Source of the DNA: Bacteroidaceae bacterium | GTDB taxonomy: Bacteria; Bacteroidota; Bacteroidia; Bacteroidales; Bacteroidaceae | Length of the DNA stretch: 44,332 bases | Assembly: GCA_016302435.1 (NCBI GenBank) | Contig: JAEDNQ010000002.1 | Coordinates: forward strand, 1 to 44,332 | Direction: 5' to 3' | Shown: positions 8,530 to 18,252 of the stretch, one piece after another | Layout of the letters: each line of letters opens with the position of its first letter | How positions within the stretch are numbered: the stretch's first letter is position 1 | Notes under the pieces: generated by a model | What the model was told of the DNA's origin: nothing | Database searches by the model: none | Seen by the model: only the letters and a program-made list of their open reading frames with translations | Translations under genes and position numbers: made by a program

Positions 8530-9416
8530 TCAAACCCTTCTCCATATACTCCCTGCGCCTTTGTCTGCGAGATGAAGGCTGCGGGGTCGACGGACTTGAT
8601 GAGACGGAATAGGCTCACGGACTCATTTTTCTTGATGACCACCATGAGGATGCTGACCGGTTCGCCGCTGTAACATCCAGTGGCATTGATGAGAGTGGCG
8701 GAGCGATCCATGTCTTTTATGATAGACTTATATATCTCCTCCGGATGTTTGGTGATGATGAAGAACTGCACCGACTGCTGCATGTAGTTCATGACGTAGT
8801 CGAGGACAGTGGAACATACTATCATGTCGACAAAACCGAAGACGAGGCAACGCCAGTCGCGGAAGACGAAGTATGAGGAGCTGACAATGACGATGTCGAG
8901 ATACAGGAGCATTCGTCCGAGACTTATGTTCTTGTATTTGTTGACTATAGCAGCTATAATGTCTGTACCTCCCGTGCTTCCCTCATGGATGAAGCACTGA
9001 GCGAGTCCCATGCCGCACATGGCCGAACCGATGATGACAGCCATGAACTCCTGCCCTTCGCCAAGGAACTTAGGCAGATGTCCGTCAGTTGAGCCCGCCC
9101 CCATCATGAGCAGGCGCTGGGCAGCCCAAAGGAGGAAGGTGAGGACGAGTACGGCATAGATGGTCTTGATGCAAAACTTGACGCCGAGAATCTTGATGGC
9201 TGCGAGCAGGAGGAGAGCGTTGAGCACGAGGTATGTGTTCTGCACCTCTAAGCCTGTAGCATAGTAGATGATGGCACACACACCCGACAGACCGCCAGAC
9301 ACTATCTCGTATGGGAGCAGGAAGGCTGTCCATCCGAGCGCGTATATGGCAAGGCCAAGGGTGATGAAGAGGTAGTCAATGACCTCATATTTCCATTTTG
9401 ATTTCGCTAACTGCAT
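8514..9416 (-). CDS. YitT family membrane protein (DUF161-DUF2179)
   Basis: This 300-residue protein has about five to six hydrophobic segments in its first 200 residues (for example YLFITLGLAIYALGWTAFLL and GMGLAQCFIHEGSTGG) typical of the YitT/DUF161 membrane domain. A soluble C-terminal DUF2179 domain follows (about 220-300, ending GVYGEGFDRIKI) with the GYSGEPV-like turn seen here as CYSGEPVSILM. Family length is about 280-300 residues, so it looks complete. The role of the family is not established; transport or membrane sensing is assumed. It is followed by the glycosyltransferase gene and preceded by recA. Its stop codon region is duplicated downstream. Confidence 0.92.
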   Translation of the reverse strand: MQLAKSKWKYEVIDYLFITLGLAIYALGWTAFLLPYEIVSGGLSGVCAIIYYATGLEVQNTYLVLNALLLLAAIKILGVKFCIKTIYAVLVLTFLLWAAQRLLMMGAGSTDGHLPKFLGEGQEFMAVIIGSAMCGMGLAQCFIHEGSTGGTDIIAAIVNKYKNISLGRMLLYLDIVIVSSSYFVFRDWRCLVFGFVDMIVCSTVLDYVMNYMQQSVQFFIITKHPEEIYKSIIKDMDRSATLINATGCYSGEPVSILMVVIKKNESVSLFRLIKSVDPAAFISQTKAQGVYGEGFDRIKI

Positions 9417-9444
9417 ATAGATGTGGTCTATAGAAGTGGATGTA

Positions 9445-9516
9445 CTGTTTGAAAGTCATTTCCGTCCCTGAGCATGCTCAGGCTGTAGCAAAGTCTTCAC
9501 CGTCCCTAAGCATGTT
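9445..9516 (-). repeat. Diverged 38-bp tandem duplication between recA and yitT
   Basis: Segments 9445-9478 and 9483-9516 agree at about 26 of 34 positions with a period of 38 bp. The best core is CCGTCCCTGAGCATG (9462-9476) against CCGTCCCTAAGCATG (9500-9514). The repeat fills most of the 131-nt spacer. Confidence 0.7.
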
Positions 9517-9547
9517 TGCCTGCAAGCCCCAAGAGAAAGTTCAGACA

Positions 9548-10624
<1,077 letters not shown>

Positions 10625-10695
10625 ATATAAGTTGTGGTTTCAAATGTTTAAAGGTTGGTTTCTTGAATATCCTTCGTACTTCAGCCGTCCTGCCA

Positions 10696-11937
10696 TTACA
10701 GCTCGAGGTCACCGCCGTGAATCTCGTGCCATGGGAGTCCCTGCTTGTTGAGCTGTTCCATGAATGGGTCTGGGTCAAACTCCTCCACATTCCATACACC
10801 CGGACGCTTCCATATACCCTTCATGAACATCATGGCGCCAATCATGGCAGGCACACCCGTAGTGTAGCTGACGCCCTGCATGCCAGTCTCCTCATATGCA
10901 GCCTGGTGTGAGCAGTTGTTGTAGACATAGTATGTCGTCTCCTTTCCGTCCTTGAGACCGCGGATGCGGCATCCGATGCTTGTCTGTCCCTCGTAGTTCT
11001 CTCCGAGGTCCTGCGGGTTGGGCAGAACAGCCTTGAGGAACTGCAGAGGCACAATCTTCACCTTCACAGGACCGCTGCCGTCAGCAGCCTCAGCTGTATA
11101 TTCTATCTCGTCTATGCGCGACATGCCAATGTTCTGTATCACGTCGAGGTGCTTGAGATACTGTTCGCCAAAAGTCATCCAGAAGCGAGCGCGCTTGATG
11201 GTAGGATAGTTCTTCACGAGCGACTCTATCTCCTCGTGGTGTAGCAGATAAGACTCCTTCGGTCCTATCTCGGGATATGTGAGAGGCTGGTGTATCTCAA
11301 GAGGCTCAGTCTCGACCCACTTGCCGTTTTCCCAGTAGAGTCCCTTCTGAGTGATCTCTCTGATGTTTATTTCCGGATTGAAGTTTGTGGCGAACGCCTT
11401 GTGGTGGTCACCGGCATTGCAGTCCACGATGTCGAGATACTGTATCTCGTCAAAGTGGTGCTTAGCAGCGTATGCAGTATAGATGGAAGTCACGCCCGGG
11501 TCAAATCCGCAGCCGAGGATGGCTGTAAGCCCTGCTTTCTCAAATCTTTCTTTGAAAGCCCACTGCCATGAGTACTCGAAGTGCGCCTCGTCCTTTGGCT
11601 CATAGTTGGCTGTGTCGAGATAGCTCACACCGCTCTGCAGACATGCCTCCATGATGGTCAGGTCCTGATATGGGAGGGCGAGGTTCATGACGAGGTCTGG
11701 CTTATAGCTGTTGAAGAGCTCCACGAGAGCAGGCACATCGTCAGCATCCACCTGTGCGGTCTTTATGCTTCCGGCAGGCACGAGTCCCTTGTCCTCAATA
11801 GCCTTAGCCAGAGCCTTGCACTTTGACTCTGTGCGGCTGGCAATCATGATGTCAGTAAAGATGTCGCTATTCTGTGCGACCTTGTGTGCAGCGACGGAGG
11901 CTACTCCTCCCGCTCCGATAATAAGTATTCTTCCCAT
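10696..11937 (-). CDS. Saccharopine dehydrogenase family protein, probably carboxynorspermidine dehydrogenase
   Basis: This 413-residue protein has an N-terminal NAD(P)-binding Rossmann motif (ILIIGAGGVASVAAHKVA) and the saccharopine dehydrogenase signature around LGCGFDPGVTS. In Bacteroidetes, close relatives condense aspartate semialdehyde with a diamine and reduce the product to carboxy(nor)spermidine, the first step of the alternative spermidine pathway. That assignment rests on family knowledge; true lysine-pathway activity cannot be excluded from sequence. No partner decarboxylase gene is in the window. The ATG at 11937 gives the expected family N-terminus. The nearest consensus -7 box is about 277 nt upstream, implying a long leader that contains a large inverted repeat. 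Confidence 0.88.
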   Translation of the reverse strand: MGRILIIGAGGVASVAAHKVAQNSDIFTDIMIASRTESKCKALAKAIEDKGLVPAGSIKTAQVDADDVPALVELFNSYKPDLVMNLALPYQDLTIMEACLQSGVSYLDTANYEPKDEAHFEYSWQWAFKERFEKAGLTAILGCGFDPGVTSIYTAYAAKHHFDEIQYLDIVDCNAGDHHKAFATNFNPEINIREITQKGLYWENGKWVETEPLEIHQPLTYPEIGPKESYLLHHEEIESLVKNYPTIKRARFWMTFGEQYLKHLDVIQNIGMSRIDEIEYTAEAADGSGPVKVKIVPLQFLKAVLPNPQDLGENYEGQTSIGCRIRGLKDGKETTYYVYNNCSHQAAYEETGMQGVSYTTGVPAMIGAMMFMKGIWKRPGVWNVEEFDPDPFMEQLNKQGLPWHEIHGGDLEL

Positions 11938-12015
11938 TGTCGAGTGTTATGTATATAGTGTATAATATTCGTTTATCGTCCTTATTGTCCCCATTTGTTT
12001 TCATGGTTCGTCTTC

Positions 12016-12100
12016 GACAGACGTTTTTTCGCCATAGCAGAGCTCAAGCGAGCTTGGCTCTGTCCATCTGGCTTGACAAAAACGTTCGTTAAGTTCTGTC
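12016..12100 (-). repeat. Large imperfect inverted repeat in the dehydrogenase leader
   Basis: Nested arms pair from outside inwards: GACAGA/TCTGTC, ACGTTTTTT/AAAAACGT, GCCA/TGGC, and a central stem CAGAGC-T-CAAGC with GCTTG-GCTCTG (12038-12062) interrupted by one bulged T. It would fold into one long RNA hairpin in the leader. Neither flank has the T-run of a simple terminator in the right place. Confidence 0.65.
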
Positions 12101-12213
12101 TATAGGTTGCGATATTTTTTGTTCGACGCACTCTGTCAGGACAAATCATCCTGTGGCGATGTCACGCCCACGCTCTATTATATAAAAATGTGTACACATG
12201 CATCTTTCGATTA

Positions 12214-12221
12214 CAAAGTTA
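12214..12221 (-). promoter_or_regulatory. Possible -7 box of the dehydrogenase gene
   Basis: The minus strand reads TAACTTTG, an exact Bacteroidetes -7 element, but no good TTTG lies 20 nt upstream. If used, the mRNA would begin near 12208 and carry a leader of about 270 nt. Confidence 0.4.
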
Positions 12222-12378
12222 GCATAATTATAGCATATACGACGCATGTTACACATAATATTTTTGCATCCAAGGGGGCATTGTCACAAAAAAGATGCTT
12301 TTCCCCCCTTTTACTGCACCTATTTGTACACCCGGCATGCTGTTTTGCACACCTCATTCCGCCCCTCTCACCTTCTCC

Positions 12379-13092
12379 TCATTTCCTGCCAAAGTCAGCA
12401 GGTATCTCCCCCCAGTCCTCCGTTGGCCATTTGATGATAGGGTTGGAGTACCCATTGTTCTTGAGCCATCTCTCAGCCCTCTCTATGAGCTGATAGAGCT
12501 CCTCCGTCTTGGGCGTGCGAGCGAGCGTTGTGCGGCAAGCCTTCTTCCTCACCCACAGCTGAGCGTTGACACTGTCGCTGTAGATGGGCATGGAGTGCAG
12601 CCCCCTCTGCTTGAGCAGAGCCAGACCATGAACAATGGCCAGAAATTCCCCAATATTGTTTGTGCCGTAGACAGGGCCAAAGTGAAAAATCTCCTTGCCC
12701 GTGCGCAGATAGACACCACGATATTCCATCGCCCCCGGATTGCCGCTGCATGCGGCATCGACAGCTATGGCATCCCTGATGGCAGCAGCAGGCAGCACAG
12801 GAGCAGACGATGAGCTACGTTGAGCTGAAGACGATGACGCGTCACATTGGGCAGAAGACGATGACGCGTCATGCGATGCAGCAGCCTCAGCCGAAGCAGC
12901 CTTAGCCTTCACCGCCCTTTCCATATATGCCTCATACCCCATAGCGTACGCTTCCTCCGCCTCATTCTCATCCTTAAAAGCCATGTATTTAGCTCCCGAG
13001 AACCCCTTCACAGCCTCCTGGCATGCCTCCCACGTAGTGTACACTCCGTCTTCCACACCTTCCCATACGACATAGTATTTCTGTTTGCTCAT
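12379..13092 (-). CDS. Viroplasmin-domain ribonuclease H
   Basis: This type I RNase H degrades the RNA strand of RNA-DNA hybrids. From the ATG at 13092 the protein has 237 residues. An N-terminal viroplasmin/hybrid-binding domain (about 4-50, KYYVVWEG through AFKDENEAEEAY) is joined by a Ser/Ala-rich linker (about 65-105) to the RNase H domain. The four acidic catalytic residues are Asp112, Glu149, Asp173 and Asp233 (WGEIPADFGRK). A longer frame could begin at a TTG at 13119, but that codon overlaps the -7 box, so ATG 13092 is preferred. It diverges from the DUF4294 gene. The linker contains a 27-bp duplication. Confidence 0.93.
   Translation of the reverse strand: MSKQKYYVVWEGVEDGVYTTWEACQEAVKGFSGAKYMAFKDENEAEEAYAMGYEAYMERAVKAKAASAEAAASHDASSSSAQCDASSSSAQRSSSSAPVLPAAAIRDAIAVDAACSGNPGAMEYRGVYLRTGKEIFHFGPVYGTNNIGEFLAIVHGLALLKQRGLHSMPIYSDSVNAQLWVRKKACRTTLARTPKTEELYQLIERAERWLKNNGYSNPIIKWPTEDWGEIPADFGRK
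12827..12871 (-). repeat. 27-bp-period in-frame repeat in the RNase H linker
   Basis: GAAGACGATGACGCGTCA occurs exactly at 12827-12844 and 12854-12871. The period of 27 bp adds nine residues (DASSSSAQ plus one) per unit in the inter-domain linker without breaking the frame. Confidence 0.85.
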
Positions 13093-13116
13093 ATTCTTCA
13101 ATTTTGTTTTTGACGG

Positions 13117-13148
13117 CAAAATTATTCAAAAAAATTGTCATGGTCAAA
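13117..13148 (-). promoter_or_regulatory. Promoter of the RNase H gene
   Basis: The minus strand reads TTTG (13148-13145), a 20-nt spacer and TAATTTTG (13124-13117), a perfect consensus. The start site near 13112 gives a leader of about 20 nt to ATG 13092 and rules out an upstream TTG start. Confidence 0.8.
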
Positions 13149-13325
13149 TCTTGCAAAGGAAAAAACAATCTTTGCCCAGTCTTTTCCGTCCTGTGCCTGC
13201 CATTTTGCAACGACAGAGGATTCCGAATAGGCCATTTCACCGCCGTCAGGGTGGCATCTTGATTAAAATGACTTAAAATATCAGTTATTATTTCCTAATT
13301 GTGCCTCTATGTGCTTTTTTCTTGC

Positions 13326-13333
13326 TAATTTTG
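13326..13333 (+). promoter_or_regulatory. -7 box of the DUF4294 gene
   Basis: TAATTTTG matches the Bacteroidetes -7 element. The upstream TTG in AATTGTG is about 24 nt away, a little far, so the -33 part is weak. The predicted leader is about 70 nt. Confidence 0.5.
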
Positions 13334-13406
13334 CATCCTGTCCCATACGATCAGTGTAGAAACAGTTATACACACCCAACTTTTTTGAGTAAAGAAACAT
13401 ACCAGC

Positions 13407-14066
13407 ATGACATCACCGACCACACCATCGTTGCGTCTCACAGCCGCCGTCCTGATACTCATGGCCTCGCTGCTGACAGCAGCGGCACAGCAAGTAAAAG
13501 CTGATGCCGCCACTGACCGTGAGATGACAGGCGAGCCCATCTTCTCCCACCCGATGCAATACACAGGCATGGTCAACTACGAGGGCGAGATGATACCCAG
13601 CTTCGTCTACGGCGACTTCTACGTCTTCGACAAACTCGTCTTCAAGAGTCCTGCCCAGGCACGCAAATACTACAAGATAGCCAACAACATCAAAAAAGTC
13701 TACCCCTTGGCATGCGAGATACAAGCCACCGTCAACCGCACCATAGCCCACATGGACTCCCTGCCCACAAAGAAAGAGAAAGACGCCTACCTCAAGCAGC
13801 AAGAAAAAGAACTCAAGGCCGAATACTATCCGCGCCTCAAAAAACTCACCTTCGCCCAGGGCAAACTCCTCATCAAACTCATCGACCGCCAGTGCGACAT
13901 GACAGGCTACGAACTCATCAAGAAATACATGGGCGGCTTCAAAGCCGGCTTCTACAACGCCTTCGCCAGCCTCTTCGGCGCCAGCCTCAAGAAAGAATAC
14001 GACCCTGAGGTCGACGACCGCCTGACCGAAAGGGCCATACTGCTCATCGAGAGCGGACAGATGTAG
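13407..14066 (+). CDS. DUF4294 domain secreted protein
   Basis: This 219-residue protein begins with a hydrophobic signal peptide (LTAAVLILMASLLTAAAQ, about residues 11-28) and is probably periplasmic. The body (about 45-215) matches the Bacteroidetes DUF4294 family: MVNYEGEMIPSFVYGDFYVF, then a helical RKYYKIANNIKKVYP segment and the conserved KLLIKLIDRQ and GYELIKKYMGGFKAGFYN motifs. Family function is unknown. It starts a plus-strand group: the RNA methyltransferase gene follows after 58 nt, and the two genes usually look cotranscribed by spacing. Third codon positions are very C-rich, as in the two following GH43 genes. Confidence 0.93.
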   Translation: MTSPTTPSLRLTAAVLILMASLLTAAAQQVKADAATDREMTGEPIFSHPMQYTGMVNYEGEMIPSFVYGDFYVFDKLVFKSPAQARKYYKIANNIKKVYPLACEIQATVNRTIAHMDSLPTKKEKDAYLKQQEKELKAEYYPRLKKLTFAQGKLLIKLIDRQCDMTGYELIKKYMGGFKAGFYNAFASLFGASLKKEYDPEVDDRLTERAILLIESGQM

Positions 14067-14124
14067 CCCCTTAACCCTTTTAACCCCTTAACCCCTTACC
14101 CTCACCCCCTACCCCTCAACATCA
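14067..14124 (+). repeat. C-rich TTAACCCC microsatellite spacer
   Basis: The spacer is made of degenerate TTAACCCC/TACCC words. On the minus strand it has at least six runs of three or more G and could form a G-quadruplex; the transcript would carry the C-rich strand. Confidence 0.7.
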
Positions 14125-14658
14125 ATGAGAAAACTCAAGATAACAGAAATGGGACGCATGAACGTAGAAGAGTTCAAGGCCTCAGACAAGATGCCCCTCG
14201 TCGTCGTCCTCGACGATGTGAGGAGCATGTACAATGTAGGCAGCGTCTTCCGCACAGCCGACGCCTTCAGGGTAGAAGCCATCTACCTGTGCGGCATCAC
14301 CGCCTGCCCACCCCATCCAGAGATCCACAAGACAGCCCTCGGAGCCGAAGACACAGTAGCGTGGCAACACTTCGACACCACCATGGAAGCCATCGCCCAC
14401 CTCAGGTCAGCAGGCTACACCGTGCTCAGCATCGAGCAGTGCGAAGGGTCCACCCTCCTCCAGCATCTCGACCTCCGCCCCATGGGACAGCGATTTGCCA
14501 TCGTCCTCGGCAATGAAGTCAAGGGAGTAAAGCAAGAAGTCGTCAACGCCTCCGACGCCTGCATAGAGATACCCCAATACGGCACCAAACATTCGCTCAA
14601 CGTCAGCACCACAGCAGGCGTACTCATCTGGGAGTGCGCCCGTCAGCTCCTCATCTGA
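14125..14658 (+). CDS. TrmH/SpoU family RNA methyltransferase
   Basis: This 177-residue SPOUT-class enzyme methylates a ribose 2'-OH in tRNA or rRNA using S-adenosylmethionine. The three family motifs are clear: NVGSVFRTADAF (motif 1, near residue 35), LGNEVKGV (motif 2, near 130) and IEIPQYGTKHSLNVSTTAGV (motif 3, SAM-binding knot). It lacks an extra N-terminal RNA-binding domain, so it is a minimal version of the family. The target nucleotide cannot be told. It sits between the DUF4294 gene and the first GH43 gene; 73 nt separate it from the latter, with no recognisable promoter in that gap. Confidence 0.93.
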   Translation: MRKLKITEMGRMNVEEFKASDKMPLVVVLDDVRSMYNVGSVFRTADAFRVEAIYLCGITACPPHPEIHKTALGAEDTVAWQHFDTTMEAIAHLRSAGYTVLSIEQCEGSTLLQHLDLRPMGQRFAIVLGNEVKGVKQEVVNASDACIEIPQYGTKHSLNVSTTAGVLIWECARQLLI

Positions 14659-14731
14659 CAAGCAGGTGCGCACAATCAAGAAAAACTACCCCTCCCCCCA
14701 AAAATACACCTAAAACCTTAATCTTATTATA

Positions 14732-16684
14732 ATGAGAAAAACTATCCTAATCACATCGCTAATGCTCTCAGCAGCATGGGCGACAGCACAAAATCCCGTC
14801 ATCCGCGACCAGTTCTCGGCCGACCCCACAGCGCGTGTGTTCAACGACAGGGTATACCTCTACCCCTCCCACGACATACCAGCCCCCGAGGGACAGCGGC
14901 AAGACTGGTTCTGCATGGCCGACTACCACGTCTTCTCCTCCGACAACCTCACCGAATGGACAGACCATGGAGTCATCGTCACACAAAACGAAGTGCCCTG
15001 GGTGCGCCCCGACTCCTACTCCATGTGGGCGCCTGACTGCGTCTGCAAAGACGGCAAATACTATTTCTTCTTCCCCTCAGCCCCCAAGAGCGGACGAGGC
15101 TTCGCCATCGGAGTAGCCACAGCCGACAAGCCCGAAGGTCCATTCACCTGTGCCCCTGAGCCCATCAAGGGAGTCATGGGCATCGACCCCTCCGTCCTCA
15201 TCGACGACGACGGCCAGGCATACATGTACTGGGCAGGAGGCCCCATGAGAGGAGCCAAGCTCACCTCCGACCTCATGTCGCTCGACGGCGAAGTGAAAAA
15301 CATGGAAGGTCTGCCCGACGGATTCAAAGAAGGCCCATTCGCCTTCAAACACGACGGCCACTACTACCTCACCTTCCCCTGGGTCAGAAAAGACAAAGGC
15401 ACAGAGACCCTTGCCTACGCCATGTCCGACAGCCCCCTCGGACCCTGGGACTTCAAGGGCATCATCATGGCCGAGTCGCCAACAGGCTGCTGGACCAACC
15501 ACCACTCCATCCTGCCTTACCGCGGACAGTGGTACCTCTTCTACCACCACAACGACTACTCCCCCTCCATGGACAAGCGACGCTCCACACGCATCGACCG
15601 CCTAACATTCCTTTCTGACGGCACCATCAAGGAAGTCACCCCAACCCTCCGAGGCGTAGGCATCAACAAAGCCACAGAGCGACTGCAGATAGACCGCTAC
15701 AGCAAGGCTTCCGAGGGAGTCAGCTCCGTCCTCCTCGACACCGTAGACACCTTCCGCGGCTGGGAACTCATCCTCCCACACAAAGGCAGCTGGGCCTCCT
15801 ACGCCGACGTCGACTTCTCAGGCATGAGCCGCAGCTACATGGTAGCCAACGTCATGGCACAGGACAACACCTCCTTCACCCTGCGCGCAGGCGGACCTAA
15901 AGGCAAAGTCATAGCACAAGCCAAGGTCATCGTCAAGACCGAAGGCCAGCACCCACGCGACTACAGCGGCAAGTGGATGAACGTGACAGCCGAGGTGCAG
16001 CACCTGCCAGCCGGAGTGACCGACCTCTGCCTCTGCTGCGACGGAGGCGAGCTGCATGTCGACTGGCTGCAGTTCAAGAACCACGACAAATACTACTCCC
16101 CAGCACCCACCACAGCCTCCACCCCCGACGCCCAAGGATTCATCCGCCGATGGATGGTACTCGAAGCCATCGACAAACCCAACCCCACCAACATAGTCTT
16201 CACCGACTCCTACCTCCGAGAAGAGTTCAACCGCGAATACTTCAAGGGACAGTTCACCACCATGCCCAAAGACGGACAGAAAGTCAAGGTAGGCAAGCAG
16301 ACACTCACATGGCACGCCCTCGAGAGCGCAAAATACAACCTCAAGCTCTTCCGCTTCGCCGAACAAACCAACAGACCCGTCTACGGAGTCCTCTTCTGGG
16401 CGGTCACCATCATCGACAGCCCAGAGCAGATAGACAATGTGCGCCTCGCCGTAGGCTCCAACTCAGCCTCCATGTGGTGGCTCAACGGCGCGGAAGCCCT
16501 CCTCCTCTCAGGCGACCGCCGCATGGTGGAAGACGACGGCATGTCACCACGCCTCACCCTCAAGAAAGGCCGCAACATACTCCGAGGAGCCGTCATCAAC
16601 GGACCCGGCATGAGCGACTTCTGCGTCAGACTACTCGACGAGAAAGGACAGCCAGTAAGAAATATCACTATCAATCACCAATGA
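14732..16684 (+). CDS. Secreted GH43 glycoside hydrolase with CBM6-like and C-terminal beta-sandwich domains
   Basis: This 650-residue exported enzyme likely cleaves arabinose or xylose linkages in arabinoxylan. A signal peptide (MRKTILITSLMLSAAWATA) leads into a five-bladed GH43 propeller (about 22-325). Catalytic candidates are Asp31 (SADPTA, base), Asp152 (GIDPSV, pKa modulator) and Glu200 (KEGPF, acid). A CBM6-like sandwich follows (about 345-450, ending LHVDWLQFK). A further domain (about 465-650) has RRWMVLEAI near its start and WWLNGAEALLL later, resembling jelly-roll modules of other hydrolases. Specificity within GH43 cannot be fixed by eye. The stop overlaps a possible ATG of the next gene (ATGA at 16681-16684), so the two GH43 genes are probably one operon. 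Confidence 0.92.
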   Translation: MRKTILITSLMLSAAWATAQNPVIRDQFSADPTARVFNDRVYLYPSHDIPAPEGQRQDWFCMADYHVFSSDNLTEWTDHGVIVTQNEVPWVRPDSYSMWAPDCVCKDGKYYFFFPSAPKSGRGFAIGVATADKPEGPFTCAPEPIKGVMGIDPSVLIDDDGQAYMYWAGGPMRGAKLTSDLMSLDGEVKNMEGLPDGFKEGPFAFKHDGHYYLTFPWVRKDKGTETLAYAMSDSPLGPWDFKGIIMAESPTGCWTNHHSILPYRGQWYLFYHHNDYSPSMDKRRSTRIDRLTFLSDGTIKEVTPTLRGVGINKATERLQIDRYSKASEGVSSVLLDTVDTFRGWELILPHKGSWASYADVDFSGMSRSYMVANVMAQDNTSFTLRAGGPKGKVIAQAKVIVKTEGQHPRDYSGKWMNVTAEVQHLPAGVTDLCLCCDGGELHVDWLQFKNHDKYYSPAPTTASTPDAQGFIRRWMVLEAIDKPNPTNIVFTDSYLREEFNREYFKGQFTTMPKDGQKVKVGKQTLTWHALESAKYNLKLFRFAEQTNRPVYGVLFWAVTIIDSPEQIDNVRLAVGSNSASMWWLNGAEALLLSGDRRMVEDDGMSPRLTLKKGRNILRGAVINGPGMSDFCVRLLDEKGQPVRNITINHQ

Positions 16685-16710
16685 CCCCCATATCCCCCCA
16701 ACATACAGCA

Positions 16711-18165
16711 ATGAAAAACCTCCATATACTGACCACAGCAGCAGCACTGCTCATGTCGCTCACCTCCCAAGCCCAGACAGGACAACCATACATCCACGAC
16801 CCCTCCACCATCGCTGAGTGCGACGGCAAATACTACACCTTCGGCACAGGCGGAGGCGGACTCATCTCCGAAGACGGATGGACATGGCATTCAGGAGCAG
16901 AACGCCCCGGCGGAGGAGCAGCTCCCGACGTGCTCAAGATAGGCGACCGCTACCTCGTCATCTACGGAGCCACAGGCGGAGGCCTCGGCGGCGGACACCA
17001 CGGACGCATCCTGACCATGTGGAACAAGACGCTCGACCCCAAGTCGCCTAAGTTCAAATATACCGAAGCCATCGAGGTGGCAGCATCCGACGGACTGGAA
17101 GACAACGATGCCATCGACCCAGGCTTGCTCCTCGACCCCACCACAGGCCGCCTCTGGGTCAGCTACGGCACATATTTCGGCAACATACGCCTCATAGAGC
17201 TCGACCCCAAGACAGGCAAGCGCGTGGCAGGCAACGAACCCCTCGACATAGCCATCGACTGCGAAGCCACAGACCTCATCTACCGCGACGGATGGTACTA
17301 CCTCCTCGGCACCCATGGCACTTGCTGCGACGGTGTCAACTCCACCTACAATATCGTGGTCGGACGCTCACGCCAGGTCACAGGCCCATACGTTGACAAT
17401 GTAGGGCGCGACATGTTCCACGGCGGAGGAAAGATGGTCATAGCAGCAGGCGACAGAGTCTGTGGCCCTGGCCACTTCGGCCGCACCGTCATCGACGAAG
17501 GAGTAGAAATAATGTCCTGCCACTACGAGGCAGACTTCGAACGCAGCGGACGCAGCGTCCTCGGCATTCGTCCCCTGCTCTGGAAGAACGGCTGGCCCTA
17601 TGCTGGCGACCGCTTCCGCGAAGGCACCTACGAGATAGAATCAGAGCGTCGCGGCTACGCTCTCGAACTGGCAGTTGACTTCACGCGCATGAAGCAAGAC
17701 CGCCAGGCATGGTTCCGCATCGACCCCAACACCCCTGTCAAGCCCATAGCCAACCAGACGCTCGACGAAGTCAAGAACACATGGCCCGAGGGCAACATAC
17801 CTACCCGCATCGGCGACTACATGTTCCGACCCCATCAGCGATGGACCATCGCCGCCGTGCCTGAAGCTGGCGGATACCTCGGCGGACCATACTACAAGAT
17901 CATCATCGCCGGCACAAACCGCGCTCTCGCCGCCACCGACAAGGCAGAAGTCACCACCGACCCCGAGTTCACCGGCGCCGACCATCAGCTCTGGCGCATA
18001 GAACAACTCACCGACGGCACCTACCGCATCATGCCCAAGCGCATCCCTGGCCACAAAGACGTCAACACCTCCCTCGTCCTCTACTCAGCCGGCGACAGCA
18101 CACCCACCCTTGCCACCTACGACTTCCAGTCCGACAACTCCAAGTGGAACTTCAGGGACCACTAA
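16711..18165 (+). CDS. Secreted GH43 enzyme (arabinanase-like) with ricin-type lectin domain
   Basis: This 484-residue enzyme resembles endo-arabinanase-type GH43 proteins. The ATG at 16711 is chosen because it begins a signal peptide (MKNLHILTTAAALLMSLTSQ); an in-frame ATG at 16681 overlaps the upstream stop and would spoil it. Catalytic candidates are Asp30 (IHDPST), Asp136 (AIDPG) and Glu185 (DCEATDL). Gly-rich blades are unusual (TGGGGLIS, ATGGGLGGGHHG). The C-terminal 120 residues have QxW-type repeats (HQRWTI, HQLWRI, SKWNF), typical of ricin-B/CBM13 lectin domains. It forms an operon with the preceding GH43 gene, and the following gap contains repeats and gene debris rather than a clean terminator. 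Confidence 0.92.
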   Translation: MKNLHILTTAAALLMSLTSQAQTGQPYIHDPSTIAECDGKYYTFGTGGGGLISEDGWTWHSGAERPGGGAAPDVLKIGDRYLVIYGATGGGLGGGHHGRILTMWNKTLDPKSPKFKYTEAIEVAASDGLEDNDAIDPGLLLDPTTGRLWVSYGTYFGNIRLIELDPKTGKRVAGNEPLDIAIDCEATDLIYRDGWYYLLGTHGTCCDGVNSTYNIVVGRSRQVTGPYVDNVGRDMFHGGGKMVIAAGDRVCGPGHFGRTVIDEGVEIMSCHYEADFERSGRSVLGIRPLLWKNGWPYAGDRFREGTYEIESERRGYALELAVDFTRMKQDRQAWFRIDPNTPVKPIANQTLDEVKNTWPEGNIPTRIGDYMFRPHQRWTIAAVPEAGGYLGGPYYKIIIAGTNRALAATDKAEVTTDPEFTGADHQLWRIEQLTDGTYRIMPKRIPGHKDVNTSLVLYSAGDSTPTLATYDFQSDNSKWNFRDH

Positions 18166-18252
18166 GACGAACAGCATCGGGACAAAATGCCATTGATGCT
18201 GAAAACTTTTCCTGAAATCAGAAAAAAACATCCCCGAAGCTCAAACCTCCAT

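Larger units (their letters stand above)
11938..12378. other. Long leader region upstream of the dehydrogenase gene
   Basis: This 441-nt gap has no long gene. On the minus strand it contains a -7 box (12221-12214), a possible 13-codon upstream ORF (ATG at 12203, stop at 12162-12164), a small hairpin CAGGA/TCCTG near 12150, and the large inverted repeat 12016-12100. G- and C-runs around 12270-12310 may form the RNase H gene terminator. The rest is AT-rich with no feature I can name. Confidence 0.55.
13093..13406. other. Divergent intergenic region between RNase H and DUF4294 genes
   Basis: This 314-nt gap holds an exact promoter for the RNase H gene (13117-13148) and a -7 box for the DUF4294 gene (13326-13333). 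The middle (13150-13310) shows no gene or clear repeat. Confidence 0.6.

Noticed and set aside
15973..16710. Long open frame upstream of and joined to the second GH43 gene
   Set aside because: It overlaps the first GH43 gene in another frame, is Arg/His/Pro-rich as expected of an out-of-frame shadow, and the signal peptide begins at 16711.
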